From contig NZ_JACHYC010000003.1 in assembly GCF_014192575.1 (NCBI RefSeq), positions 1 to 64,000 on the forward strand: a stretch of DNA of 64,000 nt, given 5' to 3'. The stretch's first letter is position 1. Every line of letters begins with the position of its first letter. Below are positions 34,812 through 44,068 of this stretch, one piece after another. This stretch comes from Variovorax sp. Sphag1AA (GTDB taxonomy: Bacteria; Pseudomonadota; Gammaproteobacteria; Burkholderiales; Burkholderiaceae_C). Both the position numbers and the translations under genes were made by a program. Below the pieces are notes generated by a model. That model saw nothing but the letters and a program-made list of their open reading frames with translations, ran no database searches and had not been told where the DNA came from.

Positions 34812-35354
34812 ATGTTCTCGAAATCATTTGTGGGCCTTGCACTTCTTGCAGCCCTGCTCGCGACCCCCGCAATGGCGGACGATGGGCATAACCATGGCGC
34901 TGCGCCGTCCGCCCTGGCTGGGCCGGTGTTTCCGCGCTTTGCTGCCGCTTCCGAGTTGTTCGAACTCGTCGGTATGTTGAACGGCAAGCAGTTGACCGTG
35001 TACGTCGATCGCTTCGATGACAACGCACCGGTCAAGGCGGCTCACGTCGAGCTGGAAATCGGTGGCGCCAAAGTCACCTTGAAGGAGCGCGCCGACGGCG
35101 AGTTCGAAGGGACGCTCGCCAGCGATCTCGCCGAAGGCGTCACGCCAGTGACTGCGACCATCGCTGCAGGCGGTGAGACGGACATCCTCGCCGCGGACCT
35201 CGACATCCATGGTGATGTGCACGACACGTCTGCGCAGGGGCGCAGTCCGAAGGTGTATGCGGCCGGGGTAGCTGTCATCCTGGCGGTGCTGTTCGCATTG
35301 GTATGGCTCAGGCACCGTGTGTCGACCGCTCCTCGTGCCGGAGGTGCCGCATGA
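34812..35354 (+). CDS. Small exported His-containing protein of the czc locus
   Basis: A 180-aa protein. A signal peptide (MFSKSFVGLALLAALLATPAMA) is followed by DDGHNHGAAP, a possible metal-binding N-terminus, then a beta-rich domain (QLTVYVDRFDDNAPVKAAHVEL, in part) and a C-terminal membrane helix VAVILAVLFALVWLRHR. It resembles the N-terminal part of some CzcB-like proteins, as though that region were a separate polypeptide. A GTG at 34794 would overlap the czcC stop; ATG at 34812 with CAGGAAATCCA is preferred. Its stop overlaps the czcB start. No established function. Confidence 0.65.
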   Translation: MFSKSFVGLALLAALLATPAMADDGHNHGAAPSALAGPVFPRFAAASELFELVGMLNGKQLTVYVDRFDDNAPVKAAHVELEIGGAKVTLKERADGEFEGTLASDLAEGVTPVTATIAAGGETDILAADLDIHGDVHDTSAQGRSPKVYAAGVAVILAVLFALVWLRHRVSTAPRAGGAA

Positions 35355-36454
35355 TGCGCAAACTCATCGTTGCTCTCGCGTTGAGCGTTGCCTCGACCGG
35401 TTGGGCTGCTGACGAACACGGGCATGACCACGGCGACTCCAGTCCGGTCGCGAATGCGAATTCGCCGACCCGGCAACCCGATGGCAGCGTCTTTCTGCCG
35501 AAGGCGGCGCAGCGGCAGTTGTCCGTGCGCACGGCCGTCGTGCACCAGGGCGAACTGGCCCGCACCGTTGAACTCGCCGGCAAGGTCGTCATGGACCCCA
35601 ATGCGGGCGGAAAGGTGCAAGCCACGGCCTCAGGACGCCTCGAAGCGGGGCCTGCGGGCCTGCCCTCGGTCGGACAAGCCGTTCGCAAAGGCGAGGTGCT
35701 TGCGTACGTCGTCGCTTCGGCCGCACCCATCGAGCGGTCCAACCAGGCCGCACAACTCGCGGAGCTTCGTGCAGCGCGTTCGCTGGCCGAGAAGCGACTC
35801 GCGCGCCTCAAGGAGCTCAGTGACACCGTGCCGAGGAAGGAAATCGAGGCCGCGGAGTCGGAACTCGCGAGCCTATCGGCACGCGCTTCGGCCATCGGTG
35901 GCGGCTTGGGGGCCCGCGAAGCTCTGCTGTCGCCGGTGACAGGGGTGATTGCCTCTGCGCATGCCGTCGCCGGACAGGTCGTTGATGCGCGTGAGCTGGT
36001 CTACGAAGTGGTCGACCCGTCGCGCCTGAATATCGAAGCCCTGGCGTTCGATGCAGAACTCGCGGCGAATGTCGCCGGCGCCAGTCTCGCGGTGGGCAAG
36101 CAACACGTGCCGCTTCAGTTCGTCGGTGCCGCGCGCTCCCTTCGCGAACAGGCATTGCCTCTGACATTCCGCGCGCAGCAAACATCATTGCCTGCGCTCG
36201 CAGTCGGGCAACCAGTGAAGGTCTTCGTGCAGACCCGGAGCAAGGTCAACGGATTCGCAGTGTCGCTGGCCTCGCTGATGAAGAACCCGTCGAACCAGAC
36301 CATCGTCTGGGTCAAGACAGCGCCCGAGAAGTTCGAGCCGCGGGTCGTCACGACTGAGCCCCTCGACGGCGTCAACGTCGCCGTGACCTCCGGACTCAAC
36401 GCGGGTGACCGGGTGGTGACGCAGGGCGCCACCCTCGTCAACCAGGTCCGCTGA
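35351..36454 (+). CDS. czcB: CzcB-like membrane fusion protein
   Basis: A 367-aa periplasmic adaptor. The signal peptide ends GWAA, then DEHGHDHGDSS forms a short His-rich metal-sensing N-terminus. The lipoyl half-motifs flank a coiled-coil hairpin (about 120-190), and the beta-barrel follows. It should link the inner-membrane pump at 36469 to the outer-membrane factor at 33565 in a heavy-metal CBA complex. It begins with two ATGs overlapping the preceding stop. Confidence 0.82.
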   Translation: MMRKLIVALALSVASTGWAADEHGHDHGDSSPVANANSPTRQPDGSVFLPKAAQRQLSVRTAVVHQGELARTVELAGKVVMDPNAGGKVQATASGRLEAGPAGLPSVGQAVRKGEVLAYVVASAAPIERSNQAAQLAELRAARSLAEKRLARLKELSDTVPRKEIEAAESELASLSARASAIGGGLGAREALLSPVTGVIASAHAVAGQVVDARELVYEVVDPSRLNIEALAFDAELAANVAGASLAVGKQHVPLQFVGAARSLREQALPLTFRAQQTSLPALAVGQPVKVFVQTRSKVNGFAVSLASLMKNPSNQTIVWVKTAPEKFEPRVVTTEPLDGVNVAVTSGLNAGDRVVTQGATLVNQVR

Positions 36455-36468
36455 AGGGAGCCGCACGC

Positions 36469-39400
36469 ATGTTCAAGTGGCTACTCGCAAGCAGCCTTGC
36501 CAACAGACTGCTGGTCATCATCGCCAGCGTGGTGCTGATGGGCTACGGCGCATGGACGCTGTCGCGCACGCCCGTCGATGTCTTTCCCGACCTCAACAAG
36601 CCCACGGTGACGGTGATGACCGAAGCCGGCGGCATGGCGGCGGAGGAGGTGGAGCAACTCATCACCTTCCCGCTGGAGACGACGATGAACGGCTTGCCGG
36701 GCGTCGAGTCGGTCCGCTCGGTGTCTTCGGCAGGCCTGTCGTTCGTCTACGTGACTTTCGACTGGAGCACCGACATCTTCCGCGCGCGCCAGATGGTGTC
36801 CGAGCGACTCGCGTCGATGGAGGAGGGTCTCGCGGAAGGTGTCGTCCCAAGGATGGGGCCCATCAGTTCCATCATGGGCGAGATCATGCAGATCGCGATT
36901 CCGGTCGACACGGCGAAGATTTCGCCGATGGCGGTGCGGGAGTACGCAGACTGGGTATTGCGACCGCGCCTGATGGCGGTGCCGGGTGTGGCCCAAGTCA
37001 TCCCCATCGGCGGCGAGGTGCGCCAGTTCCAGGTCCAGCCGAACACGCGCCGAATGGCCGAGCTCGGCATCTCGCACGAGCAGATGGAAGCGGCACTCAA
37101 GGGCTACTCGTCGAACACCTCGGGTGGCTTCCTGGAGCTCAATGGCCGCGAATATCTCATCCGCAACATCGGACGGACTTCGCGGCTCGACGACCTCAAG
37201 AACCTTGCGCTGACCGCAAAGAACGGCCAGCCCATCCTCATGCGACAGATTGCCGACGTGACCTTTGCGGCGGCGCTCAAGCGGGGCGACGCGGGTTTCG
37301 AAGGCAAGCCTGCTGTCATTCTCGGCATCCAGAAGCAGCCAACGGCCGACACCATCGGCCTGACGCGTTCCATCGAAGATGCATTGGCGGGGATGAAGGC
37401 ATCGCTGCCCGCGGGAATGGAAACGCCGCGCGTCACCTTCCGGCAGGCAAGCTTCATCGAGGCGTCCATCGACAACCTGAAGCTCAAGCTCATCGGCGCA
37501 TCGGTGTTCGTGGCGGCGATCCTGTTCTTCTTCCTGGGGACGCTGCGGCCGACCATCATCGCGCTGACCGCGATACCGGTCTCCATCTTTTTGACCGCAC
37601 TCGTCTTCAAGTACTTCGGCTTGTCGATCAACACGATGACGCTCGGTGGCCTGGCGATTGCCATCGGTGGTCTCGTGGACGACGCTGTCGTGGGTGTCGA
37701 GAACGTCCTGCGCCGCCTCAAGGAAGACCGGCAAAAGCACCGCTCGCATCGGCTGCCGCCACTCGAGCTCGTGGCGCGCGCCACGATGGAAGTGCGCTCG
37801 GCAATCCTCTATGCGACCGTCATCATCGTGCTGGTCTTCGTGCCGCTGTTTGCGTTGCCGGGAATGGAGGGACGCCTGTTCATCCCACTGGGCATTGCGT
37901 TCATCGTGTCGACGCTCGCCAGCCTGATTGTTTCGGTGACCGTCACGCCCGTGCTCTCGTACTACCTGCTGCCGCGCATGAAGTCGCTCGACCATGGCGA
38001 TACGAAGCTGCTGGCATGGCTGAAGTCGCGCTATGTGTCGGGGCTGCAAAAGGTGCTTGACCGTCCGAAGGGCGCCCTGGTGACCGGTAGCGTCGCGGTG
38101 ATCCTTGCGCTTGCAGCGGTGCCGCTGTTTCCGACGACCTTCCTGCCGCCATTCAATGAAGGAACGCTGCTCGTCGGCATCCGGCTCAATCCAGGTGTGA
38201 CATTGGCCGAGACCGCTGCGCTCGCACGGCAGGCAGAGGTGCTCGTCAAAGAGGTGCCAGAGGTCACGCACGTTGGCAGGCGCAGTGGGCGAGCGGAACT
38301 GGATGAGCATGCCGAGGGCGTGCATGTGAGCGAACTCGACATCGGCCTCAAGCCGACGGCTGAACTGACGCGCCCCATGGCCGAGATTTCTGCGGACATC
38401 CGCTCCAGGCTCGCCAATCTGCCGGCGGCCGTCTCCATTGGCCAGCCCATCTCGCATCGCATCGACCACATGCTTTCGGGCGTCCGGTCGCAGATCGCCA
38501 TCAAGATATTCGGTGAAGACCTCGACACGTTGCGCGGGCAGGCCGATGCGCTTCGGGCGAAGCTTGCGGCGATTCCCGGGGTGGCCGACCTCGAAGTCGA
38601 GAAGCAGGTGCTGGCGCCGCAGATCAAGGTACGCGTCGACTACGCGGCGGCGGCACAGTACGGCGTTCCTGCGCCGCAGGTGCTGTCGACACTGCAGAGC
38701 CTGGTGGAAGGCGAGCGAATCACGCAGATCGTCGAAGGAGGCCGCCGCTTTGCGCTGGTGGTCAAACTGCCGGAGGAGGCACGTTCGGCAGAGGGCTTGC
38801 AGGACATCCTCATCGAGACGCCTTCAGGGCGCATCCCGCTTTCAAAGATCGCCTCCATCGAGGACGGAGACGGGCCCAACCAGATCAGCCGGGATGACGG
38901 AAAGCGGCGCATCGTGCTCTCTGCCAACGCACAGGGGCGCGCGCTCTCGGACATCGTGGCCGACATGCGGCGGGTCGTCGCCGATACGAAGTTGCCGGAA
39001 GGCTACTTCGTGACGCTGGGCGGCCAGTTCCAGGCGCAGGAGGAAGCATCCCGACTCGTCGGTCTGCTGTCGCTGGTCTCGCTGACGCTGATGTTCATCG
39101 TCCTCTTCAGCCGCTACCAGTCGGCGCGGCTGTCGCTGCTCATCATGGCGAACATCCCGCTGGCACTGGTCGGCGCGGTGCTGGGCCTCTGGATTTCGGG
39201 ACAACCCCTTTCGGTCGCGGCCCTGGTGGGCTTCATCACACTGGCGGGCATCTCGGTTCGCAACGGCATCCTCAAGGTCAGCCACTACATCAACCTCATG
39301 CGGCTGGAGGGCGAGCAGTTCGACCAGAAGATGATTGTTCGCGGCTCGCTGGAGCGTCTGGCGCCCGTGCTGATGACGGCGCTGGTCACCGCATTTGCGC

Positions 39401-39588
39401 TCGCGCCGCTGCTGTTCGAGGCGGAGCAACCGGGCACCGAGGTGCTGCATCCGGTGGCCGTGGTCATCTTCTCCGGGCTCATCAGCTCGACCCTTCTCGA
39501 CACCTTTCTCACGCCGGCCATGTTCTGGCTCTTCGGGCGCGCAGACGCAGAGCGCCTGATGGAAGCCAAGGACGTCGAGGCTCTTTAA
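36469..39588 (+). CDS. czcA: CzcA-like heavy-metal RND pump
   Basis: A 1039-aa HME-type RND permease with twelve expected transmembrane segments in two halves. SRTPVDVFPDLNKPTVTVMTE, seen in part as PVDVFPDLNKPTVTVM, opens the first periplasmic loop. The proton-relay helix reads GGLAIAIGGLVDDAVVGVEN, unlike the DFG...DGA...EN signature of classical Co/Zn/Cd CzcA, so the metal specificity is uncertain. It exports divalent or monovalent metal ions from the periplasm or cytoplasm driven by protons. GGGAGCC lies before the ATG. It is 14 nt after the adaptor gene. Confidence 0.85.
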   Translation: MFKWLLASSLANRLLVIIASVVLMGYGAWTLSRTPVDVFPDLNKPTVTVMTEAGGMAAEEVEQLITFPLETTMNGLPGVESVRSVSSAGLSFVYVTFDWSTDIFRARQMVSERLASMEEGLAEGVVPRMGPISSIMGEIMQIAIPVDTAKISPMAVREYADWVLRPRLMAVPGVAQVIPIGGEVRQFQVQPNTRRMAELGISHEQMEAALKGYSSNTSGGFLELNGREYLIRNIGRTSRLDDLKNLALTAKNGQPILMRQIADVTFAAALKRGDAGFEGKPAVILGIQKQPTADTIGLTRSIEDALAGMKASLPAGMETPRVTFRQASFIEASIDNLKLKLIGASVFVAAILFFFLGTLRPTIIALTAIPVSIFLTALVFKYFGLSINTMTLGGLAIAIGGLVDDAVVGVENVLRRLKEDRQKHRSHRLPPLELVARATMEVRSAILYATVIIVLVFVPLFALPGMEGRLFIPLGIAFIVSTLASLIVSVTVTPVLSYYLLPRMKSLDHGDTKLLAWLKSRYVSGLQKVLDRPKGALVTGSVAVILALAAVPLFPTTFLPPFNEGTLLVGIRLNPGVTLAETAALARQAEVLVKEVPEVTHVGRRSGRAELDEHAEGVHVSELDIGLKPTAELTRPMAEISADIRSRLANLPAAVSIGQPISHRIDHMLSGVRSQIAIKIFGEDLDTLRGQADALRAKLAAIPGVADLEVEKQVLAPQIKVRVDYAAAAQYGVPAPQVLSTLQSLVEGERITQIVEGGRRFALVVKLPEEARSAEGLQDILIETPSGRIPLSKIASIEDGDGPNQISRDDGKRRIVLSANAQGRALSDIVADMRRVVADTKLPEGYFVTLGGQFQAQEEASRLVGLLSLVSLTLMFIVLFSRYQSARLSLLIMANIPLALVGAVLGLWISGQPLSVAALVGFITLAGISVRNGILKVSHYINLMRLEGEQFDQKMIVRGSLERLAPVLMTALVTAFALAPLLFEAEQPGTEVLHPVAVVIFSGLISSTLLDTFLTPAMFWLFGRADAERLMEAKDVEAL

Positions 39589-39612
39589 CCAACCCAACCG
39601 AAAGGAAGAAGC

Positions 39613-39993
39613 ATGCAAAGACGATTCATCACCCTGGCCCTGGCCGCCACATTGGTCGGTCTTGCCGGGCCCACCCTGGCAGCGGAGGACCACCACAAGC
39701 CCGCGAAGGGCGGCATCATGGTCCCGGGCAAGGAGGCGGACTACGAACTGGTTGCCAAGCCGGACGTCATCCAGCTCTACGTCAGTGACCACGGAAAGCC
39801 GCGGGATGTTTCCAAGGCAGGCGCAAAGCTCACACTGCTCGCGGGCCCGGATAAGCAGGAGGTCGAACTGAAGCCCACTGGCGACAAGCTGGAAGCCACT
39901 GGCAACTTCAAGGTGGGTCCCGGCACGAAGGTCGTGGCAGTTGTCACCGATGGAGGAAAAGCATTGGGAACCGCTCGATTCACACTCAAGTAG
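39613..39993 (+). CDS. Small exported protein at the end of the czc locus
   Basis: A 126-aa protein with a signal peptide (MQRRFITLALAATLVGLAGPTLAAE) followed by DHHKPAKGG and a beta-rich body ending VTDGGKALGTARFTLK. The His pair and its place 24 nt after the pump gene suggest a periplasmic accessory of the efflux system. It is not a family I can name. Its middle portion (AKLTLLAGPDKQEVELKPTGDKLEATGNF, in part) faintly recalls the protein at 34812. AAAGGAAGAAGC precedes the ATG. Confidence 0.6.
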   Translation: MQRRFITLALAATLVGLAGPTLAAEDHHKPAKGGIMVPGKEADYELVAKPDVIQLYVSDHGKPRDVSKAGAKLTLLAGPDKQEVELKPTGDKLEATGNFKVGPGTKVVAVVTDGGKALGTARFTLK

Positions 39994-40128
39994 AGCGCGA
40001 GATGGTCGAGGCGGCCTGCCCATCCGTCAAAATCTCACCCACCCATTCGTCTGGTCGCACGCAGCGCTACAGGAACTGTCGCTTGGGGGTGTCCCGAGTC
40101 AGCGTGCATCCGTTTCTGGAGAAGCTTG

Positions 40129-41103
40129 ATGACGCTGACTTTCACGAGCGAAGAGGTTCAGTCCGCTCGCTCGATCGTGCACGCAACGGTGCCGCCCACA
40201 CCGCAATACGCGTGGCCCCTGCTTCGCGAGCGCCTTGGCTTCACGGTGTGGGTCAAGCACGAGAACCACACGCCCGCAGGTGCCTTCAAGGTGCGTGGAG
40301 GCCTCACGTACTTTGACGCGCTCGTGCGCAACGAGCCCGGCATCGCCGGTGTGGTCTCGGCTACGCGTGGCAACCACGGGCAATCGGTGGGCTGGGCGGC
40401 GCGTCGCTACGGCATCCCCGCGACCGTCGTCGTTCCCTTCGGCAATTCGGTCGAGAAGAATGCGGCGATGCGGGCACTCGGCGTCACGCTGCTGGAGCAC
40501 GGCGATGAGTTCCAGGCCGCGCGCGAGCACGCGATTGCATTGGCCGCCGAACGCGGCTTGCACATGGTGCCCTCGTATCACCGCGAGCTGGTTCGAGGCG
40601 TGATGACGTACTGGCTCGAGTTCTTCGAGAACTTTGCGCATGGCGAGGAGCCGGATGTCGTCTACATCCCGATCGGACTGGGGTCCGGCTTTTGCGCGGC
40701 AGCAGCCGCACGAGCCTTCGTGGGGGCCCGCAGCAAGCTTGTCGGTGTGGTGTCGGCGCATGCGACGAGTTTTCTCGACTCGTTCCGCGCCGGCCACGTC
40801 GTTGCCTCGCCCGTCAGCACCCAACTGGCTGACGGCATGGCCTGCCGCATTGCCGAAGATGAGGCGCTGCAGGTCGTCCTGCGCGAAGCGGATGACATCG
40901 TCGCCGTCACGGACGACGAGGTGGCCGAGGCGATGCGTGTGCTCTTCGCCGACACGCACAACGTGGCCGAGGGTGCGGGCGCCGCGGCACTGGCAGCCGC
41001 CATGCAACAACGTGAGCGACTGCGAGGCCAGTCGGTGGGCGTTGCGCTTACCGGTGGGAACGTGGACAGCGAAGTCTTTTCCCGGGTGCTGGCTCGCCAA
41101 TGA
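40129..41103 (+). CDS. Threonine/serine dehydratase-like PLP enzyme
   Basis: A 324-aa fold-type II PLP enzyme. PAGAFKVRGGLTY carries the Schiff-base Lys, TRGNHGQSVGWAARRYG is the Asn-containing substrate loop, and GVALTGGNVD contacts the PLP. It resembles catabolic threonine dehydratase and related ammonia-lyases without a regulatory ACT domain. The ATG at 40129 follows CTGGAGAAGCTTG; a TTG at 40126 adds one residue. It lies 135 nt after the metal efflux locus and seems independent of it. The exact amino acid is uncertain (threonine, serine or hydroxyaspartate). Confidence 0.8.
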   Translation: MTLTFTSEEVQSARSIVHATVPPTPQYAWPLLRERLGFTVWVKHENHTPAGAFKVRGGLTYFDALVRNEPGIAGVVSATRGNHGQSVGWAARRYGIPATVVVPFGNSVEKNAAMRALGVTLLEHGDEFQAAREHAIALAAERGLHMVPSYHRELVRGVMTYWLEFFENFAHGEEPDVVYIPIGLGSGFCAAAAARAFVGARSKLVGVVSAHATSFLDSFRAGHVVASPVSTQLADGMACRIAEDEALQVVLREADDIVAVTDDEVAEAMRVLFADTHNVAEGAGAAALAAAMQQRERLRGQSVGVALTGGNVDSEVFSRVLARQ

Positions 41104-41178
41104 GCTTGGGGCTCGGCGCGGCTGTGGTCGCTCCTTGGTGTTTTACCTAGGCATCTTCCTGCCAGACTGACGTTTGGC

Positions 41179-41231
41179 TGACCCCTTCAGCGTTACATTC
41201 GAATGTAACTAACTGTTGATTTGAGGGGTCA
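41179..41231. promoter_or_regulatory. Nested palindrome burying a ribosome binding site
   Basis: The outer arms TGACCCCT (41179-41186) and AGGGGTCA (41224-41231) pair perfectly and enclose an 18-bp perfect palindrome at 41192-41209. The right outer arm contains GAGGGG, the only ribosome-binding-like sequence before the ATG at 41234, so the RNA stem would hide it. Confidence 0.5.
41192..41209. promoter_or_regulatory. 18-bp perfect palindrome, operator candidate
   Basis: GTTACATTCGAATGTAAC is identical to its reverse complement. It is of TetR-operator size and lies 24 nt before the lipoprotein start. No regulator gene is adjacent. Confidence 0.5.
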
Positions 41232-41233
41232 CG

Positions 41234-42565
41234 ATGGATGGAGGGGAACGGTCGGTCCGCAGGGGCGGGAATGGTCACGCGCGAGTCGGGCTTGCGCTCG
41301 CTAGCTGCTTGTCGGCCCTGATGCTGGCTTCGTGCGGTGGAGGTGGAGGAGGGGGCGGTCTACCGCCGGGTGCCACGACATCGAGCGATGGCACAGTCAC
41401 GCTGAACGTTGCTGTGATCTGGCCTACGGATTCGTTGCAGCAATACAAGAGCGCTGTGGTCAAGCCTGTTCTCTACGGCTTCGGCGATCACCAGCCCGTG
41501 TGCATGATCACGTCCGGTCGCGTGCCTGCGGGCATGGTCTTTGGCAGCGATTGCTCCATCGCGGGGCGTCCGACGGAGTCCACGGTAGCTCGCTTCACGG
41601 TGCGCGTCGGGGCGTCAGGTGTGTCCAACACCATACTGACCGGTTCAAGCATCACCGTGAACGGCCCGAGCATTGCGTACGCCGTCACGGGTACGAGCGA
41701 TGTGGGCCTGATCGTCAACGACCCCATCCAGCTTGGAACCTGGACCCCTGACGGTCGACCGGCCACATGGACGTTCACCTTGAAGAGCGGGACGCTTCCA
41801 CCTGGTCTGACCCTGAGCTCGACGAGTGGAACGATCTCGGGAACGCTCAATACGACCGGGACATACAGCGCGGTAATTCAGGGAACCGCGACGACGGAAT
41901 TCGGCACTGTCGACAAGACCGCGACCTACGCGCGCAACGTCGGTATCCCCGGATTCGGCTATCTCAACACCGGCGGGACAGGCAGGACCAGCACCAGCTC
42001 GCAAGCGGCATACATCTCCCAGGACTTCAGCGCCGAGCCCTATGGAGACATCGGAACACCGGCCGGGAGCACCTTCGGGAATTTCACGCTTCCAGGTGCG
42101 CAGCTCCCGGCCGGTCTGGTCCTCGATCCGAACACCGGAAAGATCACTGGATCACCGACGGCGACCACCGCTGCCTTTGGCATCACCATCCCTGTGAAGG
42201 CGACGGTCACGAGCAATGGAATCACCAACCCGACTCAGGGAAGTTTCAACATCGAGGTGAACTATCCATTTGGCATTCGAAATTCATTGGATTCGACGCC
42301 CAGGGCGCTTGGCGTCCCACTCAATATCGTGCCGACCGTCACGACGATCAGCCCCGTGCCACTGATCTCCCCGTCGGTTGGCAACTACACGCCAATCGCC
42401 GGCCAGTGCTCGTTGCCGGCTGGCGTCAGCATCGATTCTTCAAGCGGTGCTGCAACAGGTACACCGACTGTTGCGGGCTCCTTCAGTTGCTGGATCAATG
42501 CCACCCTGTCGAACAACGGCAAGAGTTGGACGCAGAGCATGCAGTTGTTCCTCGTGACGCGATGA
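41234..42565 (+). CDS. Lipoprotein with putative Ig (He_PIG-like) domains
   Basis: A 443-aa exported lipoprotein. LMLASC gives a lipobox with Cys34 as the lipidated residue, followed at once by a run of eight Gly. The rest contains repeated putative-Ig blocks: TLPPGLTLSSTSGTISGTL, QLPAGLVLDPNTGKITGSP and SLPAGVSIDSSSGAATGTP, spaced about 100 residues apart. Such domains are common in surface or adhesion proteins. The nested palindrome at 41179-41231 suggests tight control. It is convergent with the NodT gene, 21 nt away. Confidence 0.7.
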   Translation: MDGGERSVRRGGNGHARVGLALASCLSALMLASCGGGGGGGGLPPGATTSSDGTVTLNVAVIWPTDSLQQYKSAVVKPVLYGFGDHQPVCMITSGRVPAGMVFGSDCSIAGRPTESTVARFTVRVGASGVSNTILTGSSITVNGPSIAYAVTGTSDVGLIVNDPIQLGTWTPDGRPATWTFTLKSGTLPPGLTLSSTSGTISGTLNTTGTYSAVIQGTATTEFGTVDKTATYARNVGIPGFGYLNTGGTGRTSTSSQAAYISQDFSAEPYGDIGTPAGSTFGNFTLPGAQLPAGLVLDPNTGKITGSPTATTAAFGITIPVKATVTSNGITNPTQGSFNIEVNYPFGIRNSLDSTPRALGVPLNIVPTVTTISPVPLISPSVGNYTPIAGQCSLPAGVSIDSSSGAATGTPTVAGSFSCWINATLSNNGKSWTQSMQLFLVTR

Positions 42566-42586
42566 AGTCTGGTTTCGGAGAAGGGC

Positions 42587-44068
42587 CTACCATCCCCCAC
42601 CAAGCGCCAGGAACAAGGTGACCTGATCCGTCACCAGATCGGCATCCGAAGTTGCAAGTGCTGCTTCGCTGGAGGCCAGGGAGCGCTCGGCGTCGAGTGC
42701 ATCGAGGTAGCCGACCTTGCCGCTCTGATACATCCGGCGAGCCTGCTCGGCGACGGTAGAAGCCTCGTCGCGCGAAGCGCGCAGCGATGCATGGCGATCG
42801 AGTTCGTGTGCGTATGCGCTGAGTGCCGTTTCGGTTTCCCGCAGCGCCGTCAGCACGGTGCCGTCGAACTTCGCGGCCGCCATGCGCGTGCCGGCTTCGG
42901 CCTGCGCAATGCGGGCATCGACGATGCCGTTGTTGGGCAACGTCCAGGAGATGAGCGGCCCGAGACTCCACGCGAACGTGTCCTGGTGGCCGAAGTCATT
43001 GGCCGGGCCAACCGAAGATGCCGCAAGCCCCAGCGTGATCTTCGGGTAGCGGTCTGCCACCGCCACGCCGATGCGCGCCGTGGAGGCTGCAAGTTCGCGT
43101 TCTGCCTGCCGGATGTCCGGCCGGCGACGCAGCATCTCGGCGCCATCGCCCACCGGCACTGCGCCGGCCACTTGGGGCGGTGCGACGCACTCGGTCACTT
43201 CCCTGGAGAAGCCTTGCGGGGGCGTGCCCGTCAGCACCGCGAGGCGGTACACCGCCCCTTCGCGCTGCGCCTGCAGCGGCGGCAGGGCGGCGAACAATTG
43301 CTGCGCCTGACTTTTTGCACGCGAGACATCGATGGAGCTAACGCGTCCCGCCTGCTGAAGTCGTTGCGATGCATCCACCGCTTCCTGCTGCAGTTCCGCA
43401 GACTTGCGCGCGCTTTGCAGGCGCAGCCCCAGGGAGCAGACATCGGCGTACGCGCGCGCCGTGCCGGCCGCGACGCTGACCCGCACTAGATCCAGTGCGG
43501 CCGATGCCGACTCGGTGGTGGCATGCGCTGCCTCGCTTGCGCGACGGAGCTGGCCGAACAGGTCGATCTGGTAGGACACCGCGCCGCCCAGACTGTAGTG
43601 AAAGGCGTTGGGCGGCTGATAGCCCGGCTGCAACAGCGACAGCCCTGAGACATGGCCATACGAAGGCCCGCCGTTCACGCCGATGACTGGCTTGCTGGCA
43701 CCGTTGACTTCCGTCTCAAGTGCTTCGACGCGCTCCAGATTGGCTGCGGCCTGACGCAAGTCGGTATTGCTTGCCAGGGCTTGCTCCACCAGTCGGTCGA
43801 GCAATGGGTCGTTGTACAGCCGCCACCAGTGCGGCGGCAGTGGGTCCTGCGAATAGGGTTGAGCCGAAGGCGCGTCGGATGACCGTCGCGACGATCGGGT
43901 GCCTTCGAACGGCGCCGCGGCCTCGGGCCTCGCAGCGATGGCATCGTCAGGTTGCTTGTAGTCGGGGCCGACCGTCGTGCATGCCGCCAGCAGCAACGTT
44001 GCAGCAGAGATAGCGCAAAGACTCAGGAGCCGCATCGCGCGGCAATGGGGAACAGGCACGGTGCTCAC
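42587..44068 (-). CDS. NodT-family outer-membrane efflux lipoprotein
   Basis: A 493-aa RND/FUSC outer-membrane factor. The lipobox LLLAAC precedes TTVGPDYKQP, the typical NodT start. PPHWWRLYNDPLLDRLVEQAL and the long helical repeats are family hallmarks. A GTG at 44068 overlapping the HlyD stop (GTGA) with GAGGAAGG upstream is used; ATG at 44035 would give a 482-aa form with the same lipoprotein signal. It is the last gene of the MarR-FUSC-DUF1656-HlyD-NodT operon and should form its outer-membrane channel. Confidence 0.82.
   Translation of the reverse strand: MSTVPVPHCRAMRLLSLCAISAATLLLAACTTVGPDYKQPDDAIAARPEAAAPFEGTRSSRRSSDAPSAQPYSQDPLPPHWWRLYNDPLLDRLVEQALASNTDLRQAAANLERVEALETEVNGASKPVIGVNGGPSYGHVSGLSLLQPGYQPPNAFHYSLGGAVSYQIDLFGQLRRASEAAHATTESASAALDLVRVSVAAGTARAYADVCSLGLRLQSARKSAELQQEAVDASQRLQQAGRVSSIDVSRAKSQAQQLFAALPPLQAQREGAVYRLAVLTGTPPQGFSREVTECVAPPQVAGAVPVGDGAEMLRRRPDIRQAERELAASTARIGVAVADRYPKITLGLAASSVGPANDFGHQDTFAWSLGPLISWTLPNNGIVDARIAQAEAGTRMAAAKFDGTVLTALRETETALSAYAHELDRHASLRASRDEASTVAEQARRMYQSGKVGYLDALDAERSLASSEAALATSDADLVTDQVTLFLALGGGW

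Noticed and set aside
36481..38469. 662-codon open frame on the minus strand
   Set aside because: It is antisense to the metal pump gene and rich in His, Arg and Asp without any domain. The sense frame is a full RND protein.
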